Source of the DNA: an uncultured Neomegalonema sp.
GTDB lineage: Bacteria > Pseudomonadota > Alphaproteobacteria > Rhodobacterales > Rhodobacteraceae
Length of the DNA: 64,000 nucleotides
Assembly (NCBI GenBank): GCA_937948985.1
Contig: CALFAK010000028.1
Location: forward strand, 1 to 64,000
Direction: 5' to 3'
Shown here: one piece after another, positions 9,261 to 18,311 of the stretch
Layout: each line of letters opens with the position of its first letter
Position numbering within the stretch: the stretch's first letter is position 1
Made by a program: the position numbers and the translations under genes
Notes under the pieces: generated by a model
The model's database searches: none
Told to the model about the DNA's origin: nothing
The model's input: the letters and a program-made list of their open reading frames with translations, nothing else

Positions 9261-10601
9261 TTACGCGAAGATGAAATCGTCTGCGGTCAGGTCAGCAAGC
9301 TCCACATCCAACAGTCTCAGAACATTGCCACCGCCCAGATCGAATGACGTGCCACCACCCACGCTCGATGCGGTTGCTGTCAGATCGGCAAAGCTGCTGA
9401 TCCCTGCGACGCTGATCGAAACAACATCATCGCCATTTCCGAAATCGGCAATACGATCAATTCGGCTGCCCGAGCGGAACTCAAACACGTCATCGCCGGC
9501 ACCGCCCGTGATCAGGTCATTGCCAGCGTCACCGGACAAACGGTCATTGCCGGCACCGCCGTCAAGCACATCACCGCCGCCGCTGCCGGAGAGAATGTCG
9601 TTACCATCATCGCCATTCAGTTCATCGAGGCCGAGACCACCGACAAGTTCATCGTTTCCGGCGCCGCCGTTGACGATGTCGTTCGCCGATCCGCCGCTCA
9701 GCACATCCGCGCCGTCATCACCGAACAATACGTCTGCGCCGTTACCGCCGGAGATGATGTCAGAACCTGCACCACCGGAAATCAAATCACTGCCGCCCGC
9801 GCCGAAAATCTCGTCCCAACCGTCACCACCAACAGCGGCGTCATTGCCACGGCCCAAGTTCACAAGATCGTCGCTTGCATCGCCGAACACCACGTCAGAT
9901 CCGCTTGTACCCGTGGTACGCGTGACCGTATTGATGTGAATATCCGCAATCTGCGCGCCGGGCAGGGTAAAGTCGGCAACAGCCGGATCAATGAAGTCTC
10001 CGAACGCATTGGTTCCGCCGAGAATGTTCTGGGCCCCTTCACCGACAGGGTTCCCGACCGAACCGTTAAAGCCCTCGTGCAAACGCACAACGCCATTTTC
10101 ATCCAAGCCCGTGTTCGGTGCGGTCTGGTTAATGAAAGCGGCGTCAAGTTCGTTGTTCACTTCCGTACCGGCGTCATAAACATTCAGCCCGCTCAATGAG
10201 ATAACTTGCGGCCCCAGAAAGTTACCGCCGGCATCGAACAGCGTAATACCCTCATCACTGCCGATAAACGCGTCATTGGACGGCAAAATCATCGATGCAA
10301 AGCTGACCGTCGTGTTCAGGCTGCCGTCAATATCGGCTATGTTGGAGGCCAACTCGCGTGTGCCGATAGGCCCGCGTCCGCCAAATACCGCTGCTCCCTG
10401 ACTGCCCGGCGATGCAGCTTGGCGTTCCATTGCCAGAACACTGAAGTTGCCATCCTCGGCCAGTGCTTCCAGCCCGGCGGATGCGGCACTGCCCGCATCA
10501 AAAAGGTCAAAGCTGCCATTGTGGAAGCCAAAATATGTTGGTGTCAGAACTGTGCCGCCGATGTCGGAGGTATTTTGAACGCTGATGCGAAGTTCGGTCA
10601 T
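9261..10601 (-). CDS. Spondin_N-like domain protein with RTX calcium-binding repeats
   Basis: A 446-residue protein, likely a type I secretion substrate. Residues about 1-210 resemble a bacterial Spondin_N domain (LTPTYFGFHNGSFDLFDAG, LEALAEDGNFS). Residues about 220-375 are glycine/aspartate nonapeptide repeats of the GGxGxDxLx kind (AGGSDLISGGAGSDIISGGN and many more), which bind Ca2+ in beta-roll proteins. The last 70 residues (FEFRSGSRIDRIADFGNGDD and LADLTADDFIFA) have the hydrophobic/acidic C-terminal pattern of uncleaved T1SS signals. No N-terminal signal peptide is seen, which fits. A GAGGAAAC ribosome site precedes the ATG. No ABC exporter, membrane fusion protein or TolC gene is in the window. 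Function beyond extracellular Ca2+-dependent folding or adhesion is unknown. Confidence 0.85.
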   Translation of the reverse strand: MTELRISVQNTSDIGGTVLTPTYFGFHNGSFDLFDAGSAASAGLEALAEDGNFSVLAMERQAASPGSQGAAVFGGRGPIGTRELASNIADIDGSLNTTVSFASMILPSNDAFIGSDEGITLFDAGGNFLGPQVISLSGLNVYDAGTEVNNELDAAFINQTAPNTGLDENGVVRLHEGFNGSVGNPVGEGAQNILGGTNAFGDFIDPAVADFTLPGAQIADIHINTVTRTTGTSGSDVVFGDASDDLVNLGRGNDAAVGGDGWDEIFGAGGSDLISGGAGSDIISGGNGADVLFGDDGADVLSGGSANDIVNGGAGNDELVGGLGLDELNGDDGNDILSGSGGGDVLDGGAGNDRLSGDAGNDLITGGAGDDVFEFRSGSRIDRIADFGNGDDVVSISVAGISSFADLTATASSVGGGTSFDLGGGNVLRLLDVELADLTADDFIFA

Positions 10602-10968
10602 TGTAATGTTTCCTCTGGTTACATTATCTGGAGAATGCCCCGATATTCGACAGATGGACGCTCGCAGTCGAACAACATATTCTCACAACGTACGAGCGTC
10701 TCCGTGATCACGACCTCACATTTCGCGGGATTTTTTGTGAGCTTTCGCGCGCCAGGGTGGCGCATTAACGAAAACGGGTTTCATTAATGACCCGCAAACC
10801 CTGGTCACAAAGCCTTTTTGTTACCGCTCGCAATAATGTTGTAAATGGTGAGTGCGGGCCGTCATCCTTCCTTACAATCTGCCGTAGCGGATGATCAAAC
10901 AGCATAAGATTAATGATTTCGGCTTCATGCGGGGTGATTTCTCCGGCCTCATCACCTATCTGTTAGAA
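10602..10968. other. Intergenic region between RTX-repeat gene and a small ORF
   Basis: About 370 bases without a convincing gene. It should hold the promoter of the minus-strand RTX gene near its right-hand side of 10601 and a promoter for the small plus-strand ORF. I see no RNA gene or strong repeat in it. Confidence 0.4.
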
Positions 10969-11139
10969 ATGATGACAGAATCTGAAATACTTGCAGCATT
11001 GCGCGCCATCCAAAAGCAGATTGAACAGGTTCGGCTTGCGATGGATGACGTGCGCCGTGAGTTTAACCTGACACCGACCGGGTCTTTTCCGGTGCTTGTC
11101 TGGTCTTCGGATGCCGATCCGACGCACGAAACAAATTAA
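10969..11139 (+). CDS. Small hypothetical protein, helical
   Basis: A 56-residue candidate gene beginning MMTESEILAALRAIQKQIEQ. The first 40 residues are a Leu/Ile/Gln-rich amphipathic helix that could be a coiled coil; the tail (TPTGSFPVLVWSSDADP) is different in character. The frame is open back to 10891, so a longer N-terminus is possible. It lies just upstream of the groESL control region on the same strand. I do not recognise it. The coding call rests only on composition and the intact frame. Confidence 0.4.
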   Translation: MMTESEILAALRAIQKQIEQVRLAMDDVRREFNLTPTGSFPVLVWSSDADPTHETN

Positions 11140-11174
11140 TTTTGCGTTAATTGTTGTTTTAAGCCGCCGCACGT

Positions 11175-11203
11175 CTTGACGTGCGCGCGCGCTCCCCATA
11201 CAT
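11175..11203 (+). promoter_or_regulatory. Sigma-32-like heat-shock promoter of groESL
   Basis: CTTGAC at 11175-11180 and CCCCAT at 11194-11199 are separated by 13 bases. This matches the RpoH pattern (CTTGA, 11-15 bases, CCCCAT). It lies about 20 bases upstream of the CIRCE element, so transcription would start near or in the operator. Confidence 0.7.
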
Positions 11204-11218
11204 CCCGTCTCGTGAGCG

Positions 11219-11245
11219 CTAGCACTCATCTCTGGTGAGTGCCAA
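11219..11245 (+). promoter_or_regulatory. CIRCE operator (HrcA-binding inverted repeat)
   Basis: CTAGCACTC at 11219-11227, a 9-base spacer, then GAGTGCCAA at 11237-11245. This is close to the consensus TTAGCACTC-N9-GAGTGCTAA. It is located 90 bases before groES, where HrcA represses at normal temperature. Confidence 0.95.
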
Positions 11246-11334
11246 CATCGCTGAATTCAGTGATTGCGGCATCCGGGGGGACAGGGCGCTCAGCATGTTT
11301 GAAACGACATATCGCAAATTTAAGGAGCGACATG

Positions 11335-11622
11335 ATGGATTTTCGTCCACTCCACGACCGTGTACTGGTTCGCCGCGTTGAAAGCGAAGAGAAAACGTCC
11401 GGCGGCCTGATCATTCCTGAAACGGCAAAAGAAAAGCCGCAAGAAGGTGAAGTCGTATCTGTTGGCGAAGGCAATCGCGACGACAGCGGCAACCGCGTTG
11501 CGCTCGACGTGAAAGCTGGCGACCGTATCCTGTTCGGCAAATGGTCCGGCACGGAAGTCAAACTTGACGGCCAGGATCTGCTGATCATGAAAGAGAGCGA
11601 CATCATGGGTGTGCTGGCCTGA
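11335..11622 (+). CDS. groES: Co-chaperonin GroES
   Basis: The 10-kDa lid of the GroEL chaperonin (95 residues). It begins [20 protein letters not shown] and contains the mobile loop ([21 protein letters not shown]) that contacts GroEL, then the conserved [16 protein letters not shown] and [13 protein letters not shown] end. AAGGAG at 11322-11327 is 7 bases before ATG 11335 and only 4 before ATG 11332, so 11335 is preferred. It is co-transcribed with groEL, under the CIRCE and heat-shock promoter upstream. Confidence 0.97.
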   Translation: MDFRPLHDRVLVRRVESEEKTSGGLIIPETAKEKPQEGEVVSVGEGNRDDSGNRVALDVKAGDRILFGKWSGTEVKLDGQDLLIMKESDIMGVLA

Positions 11623-11666
11623 TAAACGGCCCGACCCGATCGCCTCAAATTCCCGATATTCTATGA

Positions 11667-13331
<1,665 letters not shown>

Positions 13332-13355
13332 GCTTTTTGGCTAACGCCAAAAAGC
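13332..13355 (+). repeat. Inverted repeat directly after groEL
   Basis: GCTTTTTGGC and GCCAAAAAGC form a perfect 10-base stem with a TAAC loop, starting one base after the groEL stop codon. No T run follows, so it is more likely an mRNA 3' stabilising hairpin than a terminator. Confidence 0.7.
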
Positions 13356-13391
13356 GTCCGGTGTCAGACAAAGACATCGACATCACGAGCA

Positions 13392-13416
13392 GATGGTTCT
13401 GCATCGCAGAACCATC
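13392..13416 (+). repeat. Second inverted repeat downstream of groEL
   Basis: GATGGTTCTGC and GCAGAACCATC form a perfect 11-base stem with a 3-base loop ATC. No T run follows. A weaker TGCCTT/AAGGCA pair lies at 13442-13462. Confidence 0.65.
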
Positions 13417-13484
13417 GAGAGCCACGACCTAGCGTAACAGATGCCTTCGCGATGCAAAGGCACTGAGAGCGCCCCTGAAATATA

Positions 13485-13518
13485 AAAGCCGCTCCGGGAA
13501 ACCGGGGCGGCTTTTTTT
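13485..13518 (+). terminator. Rho-independent terminator of groESL
   Basis: AAAGCCGC pairs with GCGGCTTT around an inner CCGG/CCGG-type stem with a GAAA loop, followed by TTTTTTT. It lies about 155 bases after groEL; no gene lies between. Confidence 0.9.
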
Positions 13519-13633
13519 ATTAGCTTTTGAGACATTAAATTCCGGAGAGGGCACACGTCATTCAATCATAGTCGATGGGTCAGATAGAACCAAAAAACCT
13601 GATAATCAGGATTATGGAAAATAATACATGCCT

Positions 13634-16027
13634 CTAAAACGGTATCTCTCCATCATCTCCGGCATCGTCTTTCGCATCCGCTTTGCTCAGATAGCTTGCG
13701 ACCACGCGCTTGGTTCCGGTGTTGAACGCGACTGAGACTTTGTCGTCCTCAATCTCCTCAACATGACCGTAGCCGAATTTCTCGTGGAACACACGATCAC
13801 CCACATCGAAATCCGGCAAAGCTTTCGCATCAATCACAACTGGCGTCCGCCGTGTGGTCTTCGCCGCATTCGCTTGCATCCGTCGCCAGCCCGGCGAGTT
13901 ATACGCGTCCGCATTCGCCACGCGCGTCTCCAGCGCGCTCGACCCACCGCCATAACTGCTCGCACCGCCATAGCCGCCACCATACAGACCCGGCGCAGTC
14001 AGCACATCGACATGCGCTTCGGGCAACTCATCCACAAAACGCGAAGGCATCGAGCTTTGCCATTGATTATAAATCCGGCGATTGGCTGTGAACGTAATCG
14101 TGCTGAGTTTTCGCGCCCGCGTCACGCCGACGTAAGCCAGCCGCCGTTCTTCCTCGAGGCCTTTGCGGCCTTGCTCGTCCATCGACCGCTGCGACGGGAA
14201 CAGGCCATCCTCCCATCCGGGCAGGAAAACCGCATCAAATTCCAATCCCTTCGCCCCGTGAAGCGTCATAATGCTGACGCTCGGTAAGCTCTTATCCTGC
14301 GCGTTTTCCATCACAAGCGAGACATGCTCCAGAAAGCCCGTCAGATTGTCGAAATCCGAAATAGATCGCACCAGTTCCTTCAGGTTTTCCAGCCGCCCCG
14401 GCGCATCGGCGGATTTGTCAGCTTTCCACATATCTGTGTAGCCGGACTCGTCCAGAATCAATTCTACCAACTCATAGGGCTGCATTTTCGAGTTCGGATC
14501 ACTCGCAATCGCGCGCCAGCGGTCAAAATCCGTCAGCAACCGCGACAACGTATTCAGCGCCCGTTTCGGCAAGCCTTCCTGCTCACAAACAATCGCCGCA
14601 CCTTTGGCCGCCGAGATATCATGCGCCCGTGCGACCGTGTTGATCGTCTGCACCGCCTTATCACCCAACCCGCGCTTGGGCACGTTGACAATCCGCTCAA
14701 ACGCCAACCCGTCATCGGGCTGCGCAACCACGCGGATATAGGCAACCGCATCTCGAATTTCCTGCCGCTCATAGAACCGCGGCCCTCCAATCACACGGTA
14801 CGGAAGCCCGATGCTGAGGAATCGATCCTCAAAGCTGCGCATCTGATGCGTAGCACGCACGAGAACGGCAATATCGTCAAGGCTGTACGGGGCCATCCCG
14901 CGCGTGCCTTGTTGCAGTGCCTCAATCTCCTCACCGATCCACCGCGCCTCCTCATCACCGTCCCAAACGCCCATAAGGCGTACTTTCTCGCCCTCAGCCT
15001 CCTCGGTCCACAGCGTCTTGCCCAGCCGTTCCTCGTTGCCCGCGATAATCTGCGATGCGGCGGCGAGGATGTGCGGTGTCGAACGATAGTTTTGCTCCAG
15101 CCGCACGACTTTAGCACCGGGGAAATCCTTCTCGAATTTCAGGATGTTACCAACCTCGGCCCCGCGCCAGCCATAGATCGATTGGTCATCATCGCCTACA
15201 CAGCAAATATTCTTCTGACCTTGTGCCAACAGCCGCAGCCACAGGTATTGCGCGATGTTGGTGTCCTGATACTCGTCTACGAGGATGTATTGAAACCAGC
15301 GTTGGTATTTTTCGAGGATATCGGGATATTTCTGCAAAATCGTCAGTGTATGCAGCAGCAAATCACCGAAATCTACGGCATTGAGTGTCTTCAGGCGTTT
15401 CTGATACTCGAAATAAAGCGCCCCGCCCTTCCCGTTCGCGTATTGATCGCCCTCTTTCTCAGGCACCTTATCCGGCGTCAGGCCACGGTTCTTCCAGCCG
15501 TCAATCATTCCCGCCAGCATGCGCGCGGGCCAGCGTTTATCGTCTATGCCGTCCGCACGGATCAGCTGCTTCAACAGCCGGATCTGGTCATCCGTATCGA
15601 GAATCGTGAAATTCGATTGCAGATCAACCAGTTCCGCATGGCGGCGCAATATCTTCGCACTCACCGAGTGAAACGTACCCAGCCATTGCATCCCCTCAAC
15701 CGCTTGCCCGATCAGCAAACCGATCCGCTCCCGCATCTCACGCGCGGCTTTGTTGGTGAAGGTCACGCACAGGATCTCGTTAGGGCGTGCCTTGGCGGTG
15801 TTCAACAAATGCGCCAGCCGCGTCGTCAAAACCCGCGTTTTACCCGTTCCCGCCCCCGCCAGCACCAGCAGCGGGCCGTCCAACGTTTCAACCGCCTCAC
15901 GCTGCGCATCGTTCAACGCATCAAGGTAAGGCACAACTGCCCTACCCTGCGGTCCCACAGGCATTGCCCGCGCCGATAAAGGGCGCGTGTCGGCGGCGAA
16001 ATTTTCATCGGCAAACGGATCAGACAT
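13634..16027 (-). CDS. uvrD: UvrD/PcrA-type ATP-dependent DNA helicase
   Basis: A superfamily 1A 3'-5' helicase (797 residues) for nucleotide-excision and mismatch repair. Motifs in order: Q motif LNDAQREAVE near residue 38, Walker A GAGTGKTRVLTTRLA near residue 57, TFTNKAAREMRERI, motif II VDEYQDTN near residue 255, GDDDQSIYGWRGA, the QNYRST segment, TLHGAKGLEFDAVFLPG, and motif VI YVGVTRARK. Near residue 690 there is a Gly/Tyr/Ser-rich low-complexity linker (YGGGYGGASSYGGG), followed by a C-terminal Tudor-like domain (GDRVFHEKFGYGHVEEIEDD) that binds RNA polymerase in PcrA/UvrD. A GGGAAGGG ribosome site lies ahead of the ATG. Confidence 0.95.
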   Translation of the reverse strand: MSDPFADENFAADTRPLSARAMPVGPQGRAVVPYLDALNDAQREAVETLDGPLLVLAGAGTGKTRVLTTRLAHLLNTAKARPNEILCVTFTNKAAREMRERIGLLIGQAVEGMQWLGTFHSVSAKILRRHAELVDLQSNFTILDTDDQIRLLKQLIRADGIDDKRWPARMLAGMIDGWKNRGLTPDKVPEKEGDQYANGKGGALYFEYQKRLKTLNAVDFGDLLLHTLTILQKYPDILEKYQRWFQYILVDEYQDTNIAQYLWLRLLAQGQKNICCVGDDDQSIYGWRGAEVGNILKFEKDFPGAKVVRLEQNYRSTPHILAAASQIIAGNEERLGKTLWTEEAEGEKVRLMGVWDGDEEARWIGEEIEALQQGTRGMAPYSLDDIAVLVRATHQMRSFEDRFLSIGLPYRVIGGPRFYERQEIRDAVAYIRVVAQPDDGLAFERIVNVPKRGLGDKAVQTINTVARAHDISAAKGAAIVCEQEGLPKRALNTLSRLLTDFDRWRAIASDPNSKMQPYELVELILDESGYTDMWKADKSADAPGRLENLKELVRSISDFDNLTGFLEHVSLVMENAQDKSLPSVSIMTLHGAKGLEFDAVFLPGWEDGLFPSQRSMDEQGRKGLEEERRLAYVGVTRARKLSTITFTANRRIYNQWQSSMPSRFVDELPEAHVDVLTAPGLYGGGYGGASSYGGGSSALETRVANADAYNSPGWRRMQANAAKTTRRTPVVIDAKALPDFDVGDRVFHEKFGYGHVEEIEDDKVSVAFNTGTKRVVASYLSKADAKDDAGDDGEIPF

Positions 16028-16101
16028 GCCCTTCCCTACCGCGCCTGTGCACAGGATGCAATCTTAGTTGTTCATGGCTTGTTCGGCGTAGCGGATTATT
16101 T

Positions 16102-17472
16102 TTATCGCCGCTTCAGACTTGCCCTTACCGGATCGCTTGGCCGGGTCGTCAAGCGCGCGGCGGGCCTGACCGTATCCGCATCATGGACATCGAAATCATA
16201 TCGGCGCAGCAACCGCGCGAGGATCAGCGCAGCCTCCACCCCTGCGAATGCGGCCCCGACGCACACACGCGGGCCGAGGCCGAACGGGATATAGGCGTCT
16301 TTCGTCATCTCGCCCGCCCGTTCCGGTGTCCAGCGATCAGGGTCAAACACCTGTGCGTCTTTCCAATAGCTCTCATGCCGATGCAGCGTCCAAGGTGCGA
16401 TCATAACCATCGCCCCGCGCTTCAATTTATGCCCCGCTATCTCACAAGGTTTCAGCGCAACACGCGGGATAAAGGTGATCGGCGGGTAGAGGCGCAATAC
16501 CTCGCGGAAGAAATTCCGCAGATATGTCAGGCGTGGCATATGGTTGAATCCCACCGGGCCATCACCGCATACCGTATCAATCTCGCCCCGTATCCGCGCA
16601 AGCATTTCGGGGCGCGTGGCCGCGATGAAAAACGCCCAAGTCAGCGCGCTGGCGGAGGTCTCGTGCCCGGCGAGGAAGAACACCCCCAGTTGATCAATCA
16701 ACTCCTCGCGCGTAAAGCCCTGCCCCGTCTCGGGATCACGCGCCGCAATCACAGCAGAGGCAATGTCTTTGAAATCCGCACCTGCGCGCAAATGAGGATC
16801 AACCATCGTCCCCAGATGCTCACGGATGCGCTTGCACGCGGTCAGAACATGAGTGTGCTGCGGAATATCCTCAAACGCGGGAGATAAAATGAGGCGTTTC
16901 AGTTCCACATGCGCGGCAGACCGCTCGAAAATCTTGAAATCATCATACACATCCTCTGCCACGCCATGCGCAAGCGGCGCTGAGAATACGGTACGACAAA
17001 TCACATCAGCCGTCAGCCAACTCATCACAAGGTCAATCGAGATATCCGCGCCCGATGCAGCCGCCTTATCAAGTGCAATCACCCGATCATCAATCGCCGC
17101 ATCCATCGCGGAAAACGCCGTTTCAAGGTGCAAATTGCTGAACGCGGGCGCGACCATACGGCGCTGCCTGCGCCATGTTTCGCCGGAAGACACGAAAATC
17201 GAGTCCCCGATCAGCGGCTCCACCGCCCCTGTCATCAAGTCGTTCTTGGGAAATATCCCGTCAGCATCGGCCAGAATCCGCCGCACTTCGGACGGCTCAT
17301 TTACGATCAGTATCGACCGCCGCGACCAGCCAAGCCATCCGGCCTCCACCTTATAGGCATTGGCGGGCAGCAGATTCAGCAAATCCCCTTCGCGCCGCCA
17401 CAAAACGCGCAACAGCGAGAGTGTTGCCGGTAAAGGCATAGGATGAGGCGGTGCGTAAGCAATTTCTGACAT
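16102..17472 (-). CDS. Cytochrome P450 (bacterial long-chain/carotenoid-hydroxylase-like class)
   Basis: A soluble heme monooxygenase of about 456 residues. Visible motifs: helix C WRRQRRMVAPAFS near residue 100, the oxygen-activating I-helix AGHETSASALTW near residue 268, the EXXR motif EVLRLYPP, and the heme loop PFGLGPRVCVGAAFAG with the thiolate Cys near residue 404. The WRRQRR...AFS element recalls CYP102/CYP4/CYP175-like enzymes more than small class I P450s. Its redox partners are not nearby. It is divergent from the membrane protein and crtI, which raises carotenoid hydroxylation as a hypothesis; fatty acids are an alternative. I chose ATG 17472 (MSEIAYAPP) over 17487 because the longer start lies inside a palindrome at 17479-17494. 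Confidence 0.9.
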   Translation of the reverse strand: MSEIAYAPPHPMPLPATLSLLRVLWRREGDLLNLLPANAYKVEAGWLGWSRRSILIVNEPSEVRRILADADGIFPKNDLMTGAVEPLIGDSIFVSSGETWRRQRRMVAPAFSNLHLETAFSAMDAAIDDRVIALDKAAASGADISIDLVMSWLTADVICRTVFSAPLAHGVAEDVYDDFKIFERSAAHVELKRLILSPAFEDIPQHTHVLTACKRIREHLGTMVDPHLRAGADFKDIASAVIAARDPETGQGFTREELIDQLGVFFLAGHETSASALTWAFFIAATRPEMLARIRGEIDTVCGDGPVGFNHMPRLTYLRNFFREVLRLYPPITFIPRVALKPCEIAGHKLKRGAMVMIAPWTLHRHESYWKDAQVFDPDRWTPERAGEMTKDAYIPFGLGPRVCVGAAFAGVEAALILARLLRRYDFDVHDADTVRPAARLTTRPSDPVRASLKRR

Positions 17473-17478
17473 GATAGG

Positions 17479-17520
17479 TTGACACATCTGTCAAGTTAAG
17501 TTGACATATGCGTACTTAAC
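17479..17520. promoter_or_regulatory. Operator-like palindromes between P450 and crtI unit
   Basis: TTGACA-CATC-TGTCAA at 17479-17494 is a perfect inverted repeat. It is followed by a second one, GTTAAG (17495-17500) paired with CTTAAC (17515-17520) over 14 bases, with another TTGACA inside it. The position in a 78-base divergent spacer suggests a binding site for a dimeric repressor controlling both directions. The repressor is not identified. Confidence 0.5.
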
Positions 17521-17550
17521 ACGAGGCCGGACCGCAAGGAAAACGTCGCC

Positions 17551-18297
17551 ATGATTCATGAACTGCATGACCTGTTCATAATCGGCCATATCGCTGTCGG
17601 CTCGATTGGTCTTCTGGCGTTCTGGATTCCGGTCATCGGTCGTAAAGGCGCAAAACCGCATCGAAACTGGGGTAAGATTTTCGCGTATTCGATGCTGATT
17701 GTCGGCGTACTGGCCATCGGCATCAGCGGCACAACCTTGCTTGATCCGGTTGGTACGCATCCGCATATGGATTTCACACCCTCTTTTATTGCCGGGATAT
17801 TCGGCTGGATGATGCTGTATCTCGCGATTCTGACAATCAATCTTGTCTGGTACGGCATGTCTTGCGTGGCGAATAAGCGTGACCACCAAGCTAACCGCGC
17901 TTGGCCGAATGTTGCGCTGCAAGCGATCTTGCTCATCGCGACAACCAACTGCGCCATACGCGGTATTCTGTTGGGTGAGCCGTTGATGATCGGCATCTCC
18001 ACCATCGGCTTCGCAACGGTCGGCACAAACCTGTGGTTCATCTTCCACCCCGCGCCGGAGCGTAACGCTTGGCTGCGACAACACCTCAAAGGGTTGGTGG
18101 GCGCGGGCATATCGGTCTACACAGCCTTCTTCGCCTTTGGTGCGGTGCGCATTGCCCCCGAACTGGCCCTGTCACCGATCCTGTGGGCAGCACCGTGCAT
18201 CGTTGGCCTGTCGATCATTTTCTATCATTGGTGGGATATCTGGCGGCGGTCAAAACCGCGCTCAAACACCGCCCGCACCATGACCCCGGCTGAATAA
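17551..18297 (+). CDS. DUF2306-like integral membrane protein
   Basis: A 248-residue protein with about seven to eight hydrophobic helices. The opening segment (HIAVGSIGLLAFWIPVIGRK followed by KPHRNWGKIFAYSMLIVG) resembles the start of DUF2306-type membrane proteins, where conserved His and Arg residues sit at a helix end. The C-terminus is a positively charged cytoplasmic tail. No enzymatic function is known. The gene lies 14 bases upstream of crtI on the same strand and probably shares its transcript, starting from the palindromic divergent promoter with the P450. A role in pigment or lipid metabolism is inferred only from that context. Confidence 0.7.
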   Translation: MIHELHDLFIIGHIAVGSIGLLAFWIPVIGRKGAKPHRNWGKIFAYSMLIVGVLAIGISGTTLLDPVGTHPHMDFTPSFIAGIFGWMMLYLAILTINLVWYGMSCVANKRDHQANRAWPNVALQAILLIATTNCAIRGILLGEPLMIGISTIGFATVGTNLWFIFHPAPERNAWLRQHLKGLVGAGISVYTAFFAFGAVRIAPELALSPILWAAPCIVGLSIIFYHWWDIWRRSKPRSNTARTMTPAE

Positions 18298-18311
18298 GGG
18301 CGCCTTTTAAT

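Noticed and set aside
13383-13565. 60-codon minus-strand frame after groEL
   Set aside because: It runs through the groESL terminator and hairpins; composition is that of a reverse-strand shadow.
14324-15979. 551-codon plus-strand frame opposite uvrD
   Set aside because: uvrD shows all helicase motifs on the minus strand; the opposite frame is Arg/Gln/Pro-rich noise.
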